Below, in pieces: positions 7,946 through 17,700 of a stretch of DNA of 27,159 bases. Origin of the DNA: JAFDZO01 sp041859205. Its GTDB lineage: Bacteria > Bacteroidota > Ignavibacteria > Tepidaquicellales > Tepidaquicellaceae. Every line of letters starts with the position of its first letter. The stretch's first letter is position 1. The notes under the pieces are model-generated. The model made no database searches. It was not told the origin of the DNA and was given only the letters and a program-made list of their open reading frames with translations. The position numbers and the translations under genes are program-made. The DNA lies in NCBI GenBank assembly GCA_041859205.1, contig JBHEKU010000162.1, positions 1 through 27,159 on the forward strand, in the 5' to 3' direction.

Positions 7946-7980
7946 GAAAAAAAATGAGCGACTCTTACCATCGCTCATTT
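7946..7980 (-). terminator. Rho-independent terminator of tRNA-Leu
   Basis: On the minus strand AAATGAGCGA pairs perfectly with TCGCTCATTT over 10 bp around a 9-base loop, followed by eight T. It starts 14 bases past the tRNA-Leu 3' end and ends 26 bases before glmS. Confidence 0.9.
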
Positions 7981-7994
7981 CGTATGTTTATTCG

Positions 7995-8078
7995 TGCCGA
8001 AAAAGGGACTCGAACCCTTACTAGTTTAACCTAACCGGATTTTGAGTCCGGCGCGTCTACCAGTTCCGCCATTTCGGC
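7995..8078 (-). tRNA. tRNA-Leu (anticodon CAA)
   Basis: An 84-nt class II tRNA. The acceptor GCCGAAA pairs with TTTCGGC and the discriminator is A. The anticodon stem CCGGA/TCCGG encloses loop CTCAAAA, giving anticodon CAA, which reads UUG. A long variable arm follows (TTAGGTTAAACTAGTA region), then the T arm AGGG-TTCGAGT-CCCT. CCA is not encoded. It lies 73 bases after the lipoprotein gene with no clear terminator between, and is followed by its own strong terminator. Confidence 0.95.
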
Positions 8079-8151
8079 CGTAATTTTCAATATACGAAAA
8101 TTTTACCTTCTTTACAGTGTCGAAAAATAGCCTAATTTCTTTAAAAACTAA

Positions 8152-8700
8152 TCAATCTGCCCATACATAATATGTATGATTCATTGAAGGCGGATTTGTG
8201 CGATATGCAGCAAATTTAACTATACCAATACCTGGCTTAAGCCATATTTCAGTATTAAAGGTAATTGATAAACGATAATCTATTCTTATGCAATCGTTAA
8301 ATATCTGTTTCTCGGTTTTTACGGTTTCAATCGCTGAACCGATGACAGCTTTCCACTCACCATACTCCCATGAATACCCCTTTATTAAATTTTTACCGGG
8401 AATTAACAAAGCTTCTGTACCATTTTCAATTGTGTAAACTGCTCCGGTACTTTCATCAACTTTCAGATTTAATTCTGAATCTTTTTTATTAAAGAATGGA
8501 TTTGATGATAGAACAGCAAAAGTATAATTGCCGTCTTTTCTCACCGAACTCACTTTAATTGATATCAGTTCTGTTTCCGTTCGCGGTGCTTCGTTAATGT
8601 AATTAAAGGATGAATTTTCTTTAAGCGGAAATGATCCGCCTGATTTTTCATTACATGAAGTAAAGAGGATTGCAAGAATAAATATATAAATTTTAATCAA
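8152..8700 (-). CDS. Small predicted lipoprotein of unknown function
   Basis: A 182-residue protein. The N-terminus MIKIYIFILAILFTSC is a lipoprotein signal with Cys16 as the predicted lipidated residue (lipobox LFTSC), so the product is probably anchored in a membrane facing the periplasm or surface. The rest is beta-rich, with motifs such as GYSWEYGEWKA and WLKPGIGIVKFAAY. The second resembles the end of DUF3108-like or related periplasmic beta proteins, but I do not recognise the family. The best start is TTG at 8700: there is no in-frame ATG before the signal peptide and an in-frame TAA stands at 8716-8718. It follows birA by 29 bases and precedes tRNA-Leu. Confidence 0.75.
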   Translation of the reverse strand: MIKIYIFILAILFTSCNEKSGGSFPLKENSSFNYINEAPRTETELISIKVSSVRKDGNYTFAVLSSNPFFNKKDSELNLKVDESTGAVYTIENGTEALLIPGKNLIKGYSWEYGEWKAVIGSAIETVKTEKQIFNDCIRIDYRLSITFNTEIWLKPGIGIVKFAAYRTNPPSMNHTYYVWAD

Positions 8701-8729
8701 GCTCGTTTTTAAGATTTACAACAAATCAA

Positions 8730-9509
8730 CTAATAAACAAATGTAATTTCTCCTGAATAAAAGTTCTTAATATCTCCATCGGATAAAACTACTTTCAATG
8801 AACCGTCCTCTTCTATATCCGCAATTTTTGCTTCTACCTCTGATGAATCTGCCACAACAAGGAATTTTACTTTTTTTCCTACTAACTCACTGTTCTTTTT
8901 CCATAAAGTCATCAGTTCGTTTCGCAGCTCAATTAAATGCAGGTTAGCATAAAAATTCTGAAGGAATGAAATTAAAAGTTCTTCAATATTGTGGATAGTA
9001 TTAGTCTCATTGGCAAGTGATGTAGCTTTATGAGCAATATCTTCAGGTATTTCAGTCTTATTCACATTTAATCCGATACCGATAATAAAGTTTTTTTCAG
9101 GTTCATTTAAGCCGGATACGTCGAGCAATATTCCGCATATCTTTTTCTTATTGAGAAGAACATCATTTGGCCATTTCAGATGAACATGTATATTATTATG
9201 CGATGATAAAAAATGTTTAATAGTCTCTGATAAAATATATGAGGTATAAAAATTTACAAGGTGAATATTATCAACGCTTATATTGAACTTTTTTACCAGT
9301 GAGAAAGTAAGATCTTCATCATGAGCCGTAAGCCATTTCCTGCCGAATCTTCCTTTTCCGTCTTTCTGATGTGAAGTAATGACAATTCCGTTCGGAGGAA
9401 GATTATTTTCCTTTGCATATTTATTAGTAGAATCCATCTCCTCAAAATGAACAACATAATTGAGAAGAGCTTCTTTCACCAGTTCCTTATTTAATAGTTC
9501 AACGTTCAC
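8730..9509 (-). CDS. birA: Biotin-[acetyl-CoA-carboxylase] ligase, short form
   Basis: This 259-residue enzyme activates biotin as biotinyl-AMP and attaches it to the biotin carrier protein of acetyl-CoA carboxylase. Visible motifs are DSTNKYAKE (26-34), the ATP/biotin loop GKGRFGRKW (51-59, the GRGRxGRxW signature), KWPNDVLLNKKKICGILLD (112-130) and the C-terminal SH3-like domain ending in a GDIKNFYSGEITFVY stretch. It lacks the N-terminal DNA-binding domain of E. coli BirA, so it is a ligase only and does not repress biotin genes. The start codon is GTG at 9509, which places the first motif at the usual distance. The next gene, the lipoprotein, follows after 29 bases, so the two may be co-transcribed. 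Confidence 0.93.
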   Translation of the reverse strand: MNVELLNKELVKEALLNYVVHFEEMDSTNKYAKENNLPPNGIVITSHQKDGKGRFGRKWLTAHDEDLTFSLVKKFNISVDNIHLVNFYTSYILSETIKHFLSSHNNIHVHLKWPNDVLLNKKKICGILLDVSGLNEPEKNFIIGIGLNVNKTEIPEDIAHKATSLANETNTIHNIEELLISFLQNFYANLHLIELRNELMTLWKKNSELVGKKVKFLVVADSSEVEAKIADIEEDGSLKVVLSDGDIKNFYSGEITFVY

Positions 9510-9621
9510 TTATTCAGTATATATGTTTTCGAATAATAATTTAATCAAAATTGAGATTAAAGGAAAAGAAAATTTCTCAATAATGTGAGCTAAAAGAAAA
9601 GATTTTTCAGATAAATACAAA

Positions 9622-9650
9622 CAAAAAAGGCGAAGTATTACTTCGCCTTT
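9622..9650 (-). terminator. Rho-independent terminator of the first C25 peptidase
   Basis: On the minus strand AAAGGCGAAGT pairs perfectly with ACTTCGCCTTT over 11 bp with a 3-base loop, followed by T. It begins 24 bases after the stop of the 1638-aa gene and separates it from birA. Confidence 0.9.
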
Positions 9651-9674
9651 AAAACTAAGTCTATTTTACAAAAA

Positions 9675-12600
9675 TTATTTCAATACAACTAATTTCTGTA
9701 TCGCTGTTTCTGTCTTTAAATCATCTTCAACTACCATTTTATATAGATAAACTCCGTTAGCTATATAATCGCCGTCACTGTCTCTTGCATCCCATGGAAT
9801 TTGATTATACCCGACATTAAGAGGAGCAATAATTTCTTTTATAAGTTTTCCCGATACTGTGTAAATTTTTATTTTGCAGTCACGCGGCTTTGTGCCTGAA
9901 GCAATATTAAACACAAAGTTTGTTTCTCTTGATACAGGATTAGGATAATTATAAAAATCTTTGATAAACAGTTCATTTGATACAACTACATCATAAGTAA
10001 TGCTGTCTATTTTTGCTCCGGCATTATCTGTAATCATAATTGTCAGTTTATTATCACCGAATATAAGCTCAGGTGTAAAATTTAATTCAACATTATCAGA
10101 TGAATAATTTTCAAGGCCTTTTGATTTTATATTCTGACCGGGAACATTGCTGTGATAAGGAATATACTTCTGATTTAAATAGAGCTTTACATTTGAGGAA
10201 TCATTTGCAGGCTTTACTAAATTTTTAGCATCGCCCGGATTTTCAGGGTTTTCCGTTGAAGCAAATAATGATGCAACGTCATTCAACCTGATTTTAACAT
10301 CCGGATTTTTTCTTACAAAGTCCCCATTTTTAACTGCAATACCATCGAAGTAAACATCTGCCACAGGCATAATTGGCGTGGAAATAATTCTGAAATTAAT
10401 CTGCCCTGTATTATTATAATAGAAAAACTCGTTTGATTTTCCGTAAGGAATAACCTCTGCATAAATTGAAACAGATGTAGGAGCAATCAACGGCGAATTA
10501 TCTCTTGGTATTACTATATCCTGAATTACTCTATAGGAACTATCAACACTCACTAATGCAGTAATTGTATCTGCTCTAAGAATTTTTCTTCCGGGAGTAA
10601 ACGGGAAGTAATACCAGTTTACATAAAATTTATTTATGTCTTTATATCCTACATTATAAAATCTGAAATCTATTTTCACTTTTTGCCCCAACTTTACAGC
10701 TGAATCCTTACAATAAAATGAGGTTTTTTTCATAACAACTTCGTATGGGGGGTTGTACTGTGCATTAACGGATTTTATTACCGGAGAAGGTGCGGCAGAA
10801 AGAGTATCTACGTTAAGCTTAACAAGAAGATTTACATTCGGATATGTAAAAGCATTAAGAGTATCCAGATTTAATGCTGCTAAGTTTGTAACGTTGGAAT
10901 ATAATAAAGAAGAAGAGTTGTCTTTCTTTATTCCATAAACATCAGTGGTAACAGAGTTTCCTGCTCCCGTAATTTGTTCCAATCCAATTTTTTTCCAGTT
11001 CTGTACCGGTCCTAAATTTACAGTGACCGTACCAAATGATTTCATGTATTTAGGATTAAGGTAACTATTGGAGGGGCACCACCCGGAAGGACAATTATTT
11101 GCTGTATTATTTCTGTGAAAATCTTCCGATACTTGTGAACCGGTTGCACCTTTATATCCTATGAAACTCCATGTCCAGAATTGATTAAATCCGGGAGTCG
11201 AATCTGCATACACACTTCCAAACTGTCTGAATGCATTCTTGCAGTTTGCATTCATAGAATTGCTTGTAGTTACAATGGATTTTACAACCATTATAAAGTT
11301 TGAAGAGTCAATATTGTTAAGATATGTTGCACAAGAATCTGAAGAAGATGCAGCGTTAAATCTAAAATTCTTAAATTCCTGAATCTTCATATCGGTTCTT
11401 CTTACTTTTAAAATATTAAGACCCGGATTCAATCCCTGACCGATATTTATCTGGCTGTTATTTATAATAAAGAAAGAGCTTTCCTCTCCGTTATTTCCCA
11501 ATGAATATGCTCTAAGTGTTCCGCTGGATTGAGGAATAGATAATCCGCCTGACTGATAAACAACATTATTAAAATTTGCTTCGTTGAACTGATTCTTTGA
11601 TTTAAGATATATTACTATGTTACTATCAAGTGCATTATCTTTTTTACTCGTTCGCATTGCCGTAAAAGGTCTTGTATTATAGCTGAACGTTTGAGTCTGA
11701 GACCAGCCGGAGAGGTTTCCGTTAATAGATGCATTAGTTCTCCAGTAATATGTTAAATTGGAATCTTTCACAGGTATCGCTGTCTGAAATTTCGAAAATA
11801 CACCTGCAGGGTTATTATTAATAAATGTTATCGGATTTGTGAATGAAACACTTGTATCCAACTGAAGTGAAAGCTGTATCGTATTTACAACAGGGTCGCT
11901 ATCAGGATTTAAACATGTAAAATAAACTGTATCTGTATTGATTACAGAATTACTTACAGGCTTTAAAGGAACAAATGAATTGTTTTTTAAATTAACAGGA
12001 ACGTTAAGAACATTATTCGCCGGGTCTTCCTGTGTGTACCAGTTATCAGGGTCTAATGTAACTCGTACAAAATAAATCCCAAGTGTATCTAAGGTAAAAT
12101 TATAAGATGCTGAATCAGTAAATTTAAAATTTCTTAGAATAGTGTCATGTGATTTATATGCATTATTATTTTTTAATATCTGAAATTTAATCTTGAGTGA
12201 ATCAGCTGAAATCCCGAAATTTTTCGGATATGCTGTTATTCTTACATTCTGAGTAAGCACGGGATTCTGATCGGAAATTCTGTATTGGTCATCTTTAATG
12301 GAAAACTCAGGATATTCAGGAAGGATTAACTTTTGAGCAGGATCGCCCAGGAAATTAAAACACTCAAGTGAAATTCTTGATGAAAAGTTTGCCGAATCAT
12401 TTTTCATTATTGAAGTAGCAACCCTAAGCAAGTCACCTTGTCTTCTGTACGAGCTGTCTTTTAAAGCACTGTACATGTAATTATTAAGAATATTAGTTGC
12501 CGTAGTAAATGCCCAGCCGGTACAGCCTACATATCCTATAGCACCTTTATTTTCATAAATAAAGAACTTTTCACCAAATCCACGTACAGCCGGGTCAGAA

Positions 12601-14591
12601 TTTTTTGCAGTAAAACATGTCATACTGAATAACAGTGGAAGTTTTATCCCGTTAGAAAGAAGATTCGGGTCTTCAAGCCCCTGATCCCAGGTACCGTTAC
12701 CGGCATGTCCGCTGTAATTTATTATAAGTGAGCCCCGGTTAAAATCATTGATAATAGAATCCTGAAAATTGTATGTAGCTCCGCCCTGCCCGTCTATTCT
12801 GTAAATCTTATCAACAGTTCCTGCCAAAGGCTTTGGAGTGATATAAGTATTTGTATAAATATTTGAAATGCTCTGAAAGTAATTCTGCTCTGACTGTGAA
12901 ACGCCGCCTGTAACTAAAATAAATCTTTTAACCCAATCATTTAATGGCTGATTATTGTAGTTTATAATTTTATTCTTCATTATTTCAGCCTCACCTACAG
13001 TGAATGCAGGCAGCCTTCCGATTGCAATATTCTGAGAATAAATAGTGCTGTTCAGATTAAACGTGGTAAAGAAGTTATCACTGTTTGGGTTTCCATAAAC
13101 CGGCACAATATTTCCGTAATACGAAGGAGCTGAAACATTATTTTTAGGGTCAGTTGAACCGCGGCCGAAAAGGCAAACATATTTTAACTTAGGAGCTGTC
13201 CAGTTATCGTATGCAGTTTTGAAAAATAATCTTATGGCTGCCGGATTTTCCATTCCATAATTGTAAACATCGTATATATCTTCAAGCTCGGCTTTTACAC
13301 TGCGCATTCCATCAAAAGACTGCCTGAACGAACGGATTGCTTCAGCCTGAGATTCAAACATTCTGTTATAGACAATTATGTAATCAGCGCCTGTAGCATT
13401 TGTAACAAGATTTGGCACGGACTTTTGCTTAACCCGCAAAGGTTTTTGAGTAATATCTGCATTCACTATCTGCAGCTTTGCATCAGATTTTGATGTAAAC
13501 AATAAATTCCCGGATGAATAAGAACTATTAACTATTCTTAAATTGTTTTTTGTATCGTAAATATTTACCGGTGCAGATATGTTAGCTGAATTAACTGTAA
13601 ATTTCTTTGAAGTAGTATCGCCTGCCGGTAAACTAATCTTTAGTGAATTACCTGTCAGCGAAAACTGTCTTGGATATTGTATTTCGAAAAAATCAAAATA
13701 AAACTGGAGGTTCAGATTTCCACCAGGCGCATAAAAAAATCTGAATTGATTTGGAGATATAGTTGATAAAAGCGCAGTCGATAATGTAATAGTAGTATCC
13801 ATTCTGTTAAAATCATTCGCGTATGCGATTGCAACAACAGCATTGTTCAGATAAACCGATAACGTATGTTCATTAAATAAAGAAGTGCTTCTTGCCGCAG
13901 GGTATCCTGCTATCCTTAGTTTAAATGTAGAACTACCTGCATCAAGCTTGGGTACGGAAACGTTTTGATATACATTATAAAATGGTTCAATATATTTCCA
14001 ATACCAGTTTTCACCGATAAATTTATCAACAGAGAATCTTCTGAAATCATTTACATTAAGCTGCTGCCCTAATGAAAATACTGAATCCTTTTCAAAGTGA
14101 ATTGTTTCGGTAAAATTATTACTGCTGTAATCGATATCTGATGAATAACTATAATCTGTGAATCTTGTACCGGTAGCACCACCCCAGTCTACCCAGTAAA
14201 CATTTGTATCGGAATATAAGTCATAGTATTCGTCTAAAGAATACTGCAATGCTCCCACTTCGTCATAGTACTTTGTCTGGCCCGCATAGTTTCTCTGACC
14301 ATAAAAATCAAAATAATCCGAGACGTCAAACAAACCATCTGTTTCGCCTGCAAAGTATAATGGAATCTGATTTCCTTTATTATATACTTTGACTGTTCTG
14401 GGATCTATTTTAGACGGATCGATTCCTGCATTTGTAAAATCTGTACGATCTATTCTGTACATTGCATCTTGCACAACATACATTTTTAAATAGGTTTTGC
14501 CGGGAGTAATCCAGTTAGGATTTTGAGAATATGAATTTTGGCATAACAATGCGAAGCAAAATAAAATGAGTAAGGGTAAATATTTTTTCAC
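9675..14591 (-). CDS. C25 (gingipain/PorU-like) cysteine peptidase with T9SS C-terminal domain, paralogue 1
   Basis: A 1638-residue secreted protein. The signal peptide covers residues 1-23 (ends NSYSQ). The N-terminal beta-rich part (24-400) starts NWITPGKTYLKMYVVQDAMY. The C25 peptidase core (~402-760) has YVCLFGRGSTDPKN, the catalytic His629 in SGHAGNGTWDQGLE, Cys659 in LFSMTCFTAKN and the late motif FNFLGDPAQ. An Fn3-like region (~870-970), an ILEI/FAM3-like region (~1020-1150), a discoidin-like stretch (~1180-1290) and Ig-like domains (~1300-1540) follow. The end (~1550-1638) is a FlgD-like T9SS sorting domain with NYPNPV and a final IQKLVVLK. Family knowledge: C25 members are either T9SS cargo proteases or the PorU sortase; the length exceeds P. 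gingivalis PorU (about 1150 aa) and sequence alone does not decide. The start is GTG at 14591, directly before the KKY of the signal peptide. Confidence 0.88.
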   Translation of the reverse strand: MKKYLPLLILFCFALLCQNSYSQNPNWITPGKTYLKMYVVQDAMYRIDRTDFTNAGIDPSKIDPRTVKVYNKGNQIPLYFAGETDGLFDVSDYFDFYGQRNYAGQTKYYDEVGALQYSLDEYYDLYSDTNVYWVDWGGATGTRFTDYSYSSDIDYSSNNFTETIHFEKDSVFSLGQQLNVNDFRRFSVDKFIGENWYWKYIEPFYNVYQNVSVPKLDAGSSTFKLRIAGYPAARSTSLFNEHTLSVYLNNAVVAIAYANDFNRMDTTITLSTALLSTISPNQFRFFYAPGGNLNLQFYFDFFEIQYPRQFSLTGNSLKISLPAGDTTSKKFTVNSANISAPVNIYDTKNNLRIVNSSYSSGNLLFTSKSDAKLQIVNADITQKPLRVKQKSVPNLVTNATGADYIIVYNRMFESQAEAIRSFRQSFDGMRSVKAELEDIYDVYNYGMENPAAIRLFFKTAYDNWTAPKLKYVCLFGRGSTDPKNNVSAPSYYGNIVPVYGNPNSDNFFTTFNLNSTIYSQNIAIGRLPAFTVGEAEIMKNKIINYNNQPLNDWVKRFILVTGGVSQSEQNYFQSISNIYTNTYITPKPLAGTVDKIYRIDGQGGATYNFQDSIINDFNRGSLIINYSGHAGNGTWDQGLEDPNLLSNGIKLPLLFSMTCFTAKNSDPAVRGFGEKFFIYENKGAIGYVGCTGWAFTTATNILNNYMYSALKDSSYRRQGDLLRVATSIMKNDSANFSSRISLECFNFLGDPAQKLILPEYPEFSIKDDQYRISDQNPVLTQNVRITAYPKNFGISADSLKIKFQILKNNNAYKSHDTILRNFKFTDSASYNFTLDTLGIYFVRVTLDPDNWYTQEDPANNVLNVPVNLKNNSFVPLKPVSNSVINTDTVYFTCLNPDSDPVVNTIQLSLQLDTSVSFTNPITFINNNPAGVFSKFQTAIPVKDSNLTYYWRTNASINGNLSGWSQTQTFSYNTRPFTAMRTSKKDNALDSNIVIYLKSKNQFNEANFNNVVYQSGGLSIPQSSGTLRAYSLGNNGEESSFFIINNSQINIGQGLNPGLNILKVRRTDMKIQEFKNFRFNAASSSDSCATYLNNIDSSNFIMVVKSIVTTSNSMNANCKNAFRQFGSVYADSTPGFNQFWTWSFIGYKGATGSQVSEDFHRNNTANNCPSGWCPSNSYLNPKYMKSFGTVTVNLGPVQNWKKIGLEQITGAGNSVTTDVYGIKKDNSSSLLYSNVTNLAALNLDTLNAFTYPNVNLLVKLNVDTLSAAPSPVIKSVNAQYNPPYEVVMKKTSFYCKDSAVKLGQKVKIDFRFYNVGYKDINKFYVNWYYFPFTPGRKILRADTITALVSVDSSYRVIQDIVIPRDNSPLIAPTSVSIYAEVIPYGKSNEFFYYNNTGQINFRIISTPIMPVADVYFDGIAVKNGDFVRKNPDVKIRLNDVASLFASTENPENPGDAKNLVKPANDSSNVKLYLNQKYIPYHSNVPGQNIKSKGLENYSSDNVELNFTPELIFGDNKLTIMITDNAGAKIDSITYDVVVSNELFIKDFYNYPNPVSRETNFVFNIASGTKPRDCKIKIYTVSGKLIKEIIAPLNVGYNQIPWDARDSDGDYIANGVYLYKMVVEDDLKTETAIQKLVVLK

Positions 14592-14704
14592 GTGGTTTTC
14601 TTTTTATAAAAAATTACGACTAAAGTAATTATAAATATACGGGTTATGCGTCAAAAAACATAGTAAAATGTAGTATCGTTACTATTATTTTTTGCTGAAT
14701 TAGT

Positions 14705-14726
14705 GAGGGAGATTTATAAATCCCTC
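14705..14726. other. Hairpin between the two C25 peptidase genes
   Basis: GAGGG pairs with CCCTC and ATTT with AAAT, with a 2-base bulge and tiny loop. It lies 4 bases beyond the stop of the upstream 1615-aa gene on the minus strand. No T-run follows on that strand (the T-rich side faces the plus strand), so it may be a weak or processing hairpin rather than a full terminator. The 139-base gap also has to hold any separate promoter for the downstream gene; I saw no TAnnTTTG box. Confidence 0.4.
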
Positions 14727-14730
14727 CTTT

Positions 14731-17700
14731 TTATTTTAGTATTGCAATTTTCTCTATCTTTGTTTCCAGCTTAGAATCTCCGGTCAATATCATCTTATAA
14801 AAATATATTCCATTAGCTATTGCATCTCCGTCATTATCCCGTCCGTCCCATTCAACTTGATTATAACCAATTGAAAGATTGTCGAGATTTATATCTTTAA
14901 TTAGTCTACCGGCAGCTGTATAAATTTTAATTTTACCTGTATCAGGCCGTTTTGCACCTTGAAGATTAAATGTAAATGTTGTTCTGTCTTTGAACGGATT
15001 AGGGTAATTTGCCAGACTTAACAACTTTAAATCATAATTGACCTGGAAATTATTTTTAATCGTATCTCCAATGTTTCCCGTCTTATCCACAAAGTCGAAT
15101 TCTATTTTATGCTCTCCTTCTGAAAGCTTTGGATAATATTTCACAGTCGCCGCAAGCTTATATCCCCGGGCAACTATAAATTGTAAGTCAGGATTATTGG
15201 CATAAGGTACATATTTTGAATCAAGCTTTATCTTTACAGTATTTGTATCAGCTCCGTCAATTGCAATCGGGCTGTCATCATACAGCTCAATGATAATTTC
15301 CGGATTTGCCTGAATATAATCTCCGTTCGTTAAATTCTGTCCGTCGAAAGTTATATTTGCAATTGGTTTTAACGAATCGGCTTTTACAAGAATCTGAGTT
15401 ACCCCGGTATTATTATAAGAATTAAACTCATTCACGGCGTATGCAGGATAGGAATCATAATAGATAGTCACAGTGTCGCTCTGATTTCCTAAACCGTAAG
15501 TGGAAAACTTCACCTGTGAATTTTTGACTTCGTCAACAACTATAGGATTTCTGATTGTATCAAGTTTCAATATTTTTTTCTGTCCGCTAACAAAAGTATA
15601 CCATGTATTTATTGTAGAGTATATGGAAGAGTATCCGATATTAGTATAACTTACACCCAATGTAACGCTGTCACCTTCCTGCAGAACAGAGTCAGGCTTA
15701 GTAAATGAATAATTATCCACGGCAAGTTCTACCGGAGGAATGTAATTCAATACAAAAGATTTCAACGAAGGCGGTATATTTCCCTGAAGCGAATCCAGAT
15801 TGAAAGCAGAAGTGATAACTATGTTCGGATAAGTAAGAGCATTCAAAGTATCAAAATTAAATGAAGGTCCTACATTGCTGTATAGTAGAATACTCTGATC
15901 GGCAGTATTTTTTCCGAAGATATTATATTTAATACTGGATAACGGCTGTACATTTTCAAATGCAGTAAAATTTTTCCATGACCTTGCAGGACCGAAATTT
16001 TGTGTCAAGCTTCCATTGATAGTTTGGAATGGTCTTGTAATAGAGGCTGAAGACGTACACCAACCACCTACACAATTATTTTCTACATTATTTGGATGAT
16101 ATTCTTCGCTGCAATCCTGAGGTAAAGCACCCTTACTTCCTATAAATGCCCAAGTTTGATATAAATGACTTGGACCTCTTAAACTATCAGCCATCAAAGA
16201 ACCAAATTCTTTAATTTTATTTTTTGCATTTTGTCTTAAGCTATCACCGCTAAAAATTTGTACAGTAGACATTAATACGTATTTGTTAGTGTCTATTGTA
16301 TTTAAAAATGTAACAATGGAATCAGAACTGGCAGGTGAATTCATTTTAAAACCTTTAACTTCAAGAAAACGTCCCGTAAGTTTATTAACAACTAACATTA
16401 CTATACCTGATAATGATCTGTTGTCAATTCTTAGTACTCCCCCATTGAATGTAAACTCAGATGCTTCCTCCCCATTATTGCCATAAGCAAATACACGTAA
16501 ACTGGCACTACCATATGGTAATGTAAATCCCGTACCCGAGTTGAATACTAAATTCTGATAACTTCCTGCGTCGAACTGTCCGAGCCTTTTTTTAGATAAT
16601 TTTATTATAGAGTCAGCTGCTTCTGAAGAACGGGCTAAAGTCCCCGATGGATTATAAATTAACCTTTGAGTAGTAGACCAGCCCGATGAATCATTATTAA
16701 TAACAGAGTTCATTCTCCAGTAATAGACCAAATTAGTATCTGCTACAGGTAAAGTAGTTCTGAATTTTGTTGCAACTCCGCCCGTTACCTGTTTAAAAAA
16801 TGTTCTCGGATTAGAAAAGGTTAAAGTAGTATCCACCTGCAGCAAGACTTTCACGTTATTCTTAGATACATCAACATTCGGATTAATGCCCACAAACTCT
16901 ATAGAGTCAGTCATTATAAAAGAATTATCAACAGGTTTTAACGGCACATAAGATACATTTCTTATAGGTATATTAACATTTATCGAATTATTTGTTTTAT
17001 TTTCCTGAGGGTATCTGTTCTCAGGGTCTATAGTATATTTCAGGCTGTAGTTTCCACTCGATGTTATTTTAAAATTATAGCTGACAGTATCAGAAATTCT
17101 TCCATAGTTTCTTAGAATGGTATCCTTTATCGGCTGTGCAATTCCATTTCTGAAAAACTGAAATCTCATTTTTACTGAATCTACACCAATTCCATAATTG
17201 CTCGGATAAAATTTAATTGTTACAGGGTCATTTATAGCAGGGAATGGATTTGACATAGAAAAATTTCCCGGTAGAATTTCAAATTCGGGATATGCCGGCA
17301 ATAGTATTTTTGAAGCCGGGTCACCTAAAAGAGCATAAGTATTAAGGGTGAATCTTGAATTATAATTAGTAGCACCCGAAACTGAGTCAGCCATAACTGC
17401 ACTTCGCATCATTTCTCCCTGTCTTCGGCTTCCGTTCTTCATCACATCTAAAAATCTTCTGTTCAAAGTGATTCCGTTTCCGGAAAATGTCCAACCTGTG
17501 TTTCCTACAAAACCAATCGCGCCTTTGTTCTGAAGATAGATGAACTTTTCCCCAAAACCTCTGAATTCATTAATAGCATTTTTACCTGTAAAACAAGTCA
17601 TGCTAAAAATTAATGGAAGCCTTGAACCATTAGAAAGCAAATCAGGATTTTCAAGTCCGTTATCCCAGGTTCCGTTACCGGCGTGACCTATATAATTAAA

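Noticed and set aside
7920..7994. glmS riboswitch/ribozyme upstream of glmS
   Set aside because: The gap is only 75 bases and is mostly the tRNA-Leu terminator; there is no room for the ribozyme and no matching pairing.
8082..8102. AATTTTC/GAAAATT hairpin just upstream of tRNA-Leu
   Set aside because: Its 7-bp stem is almost all A-T, it sits at the 5' edge of the tRNA, and such pairing is common by chance in this AT-rich sequence; it is not called as a terminator.
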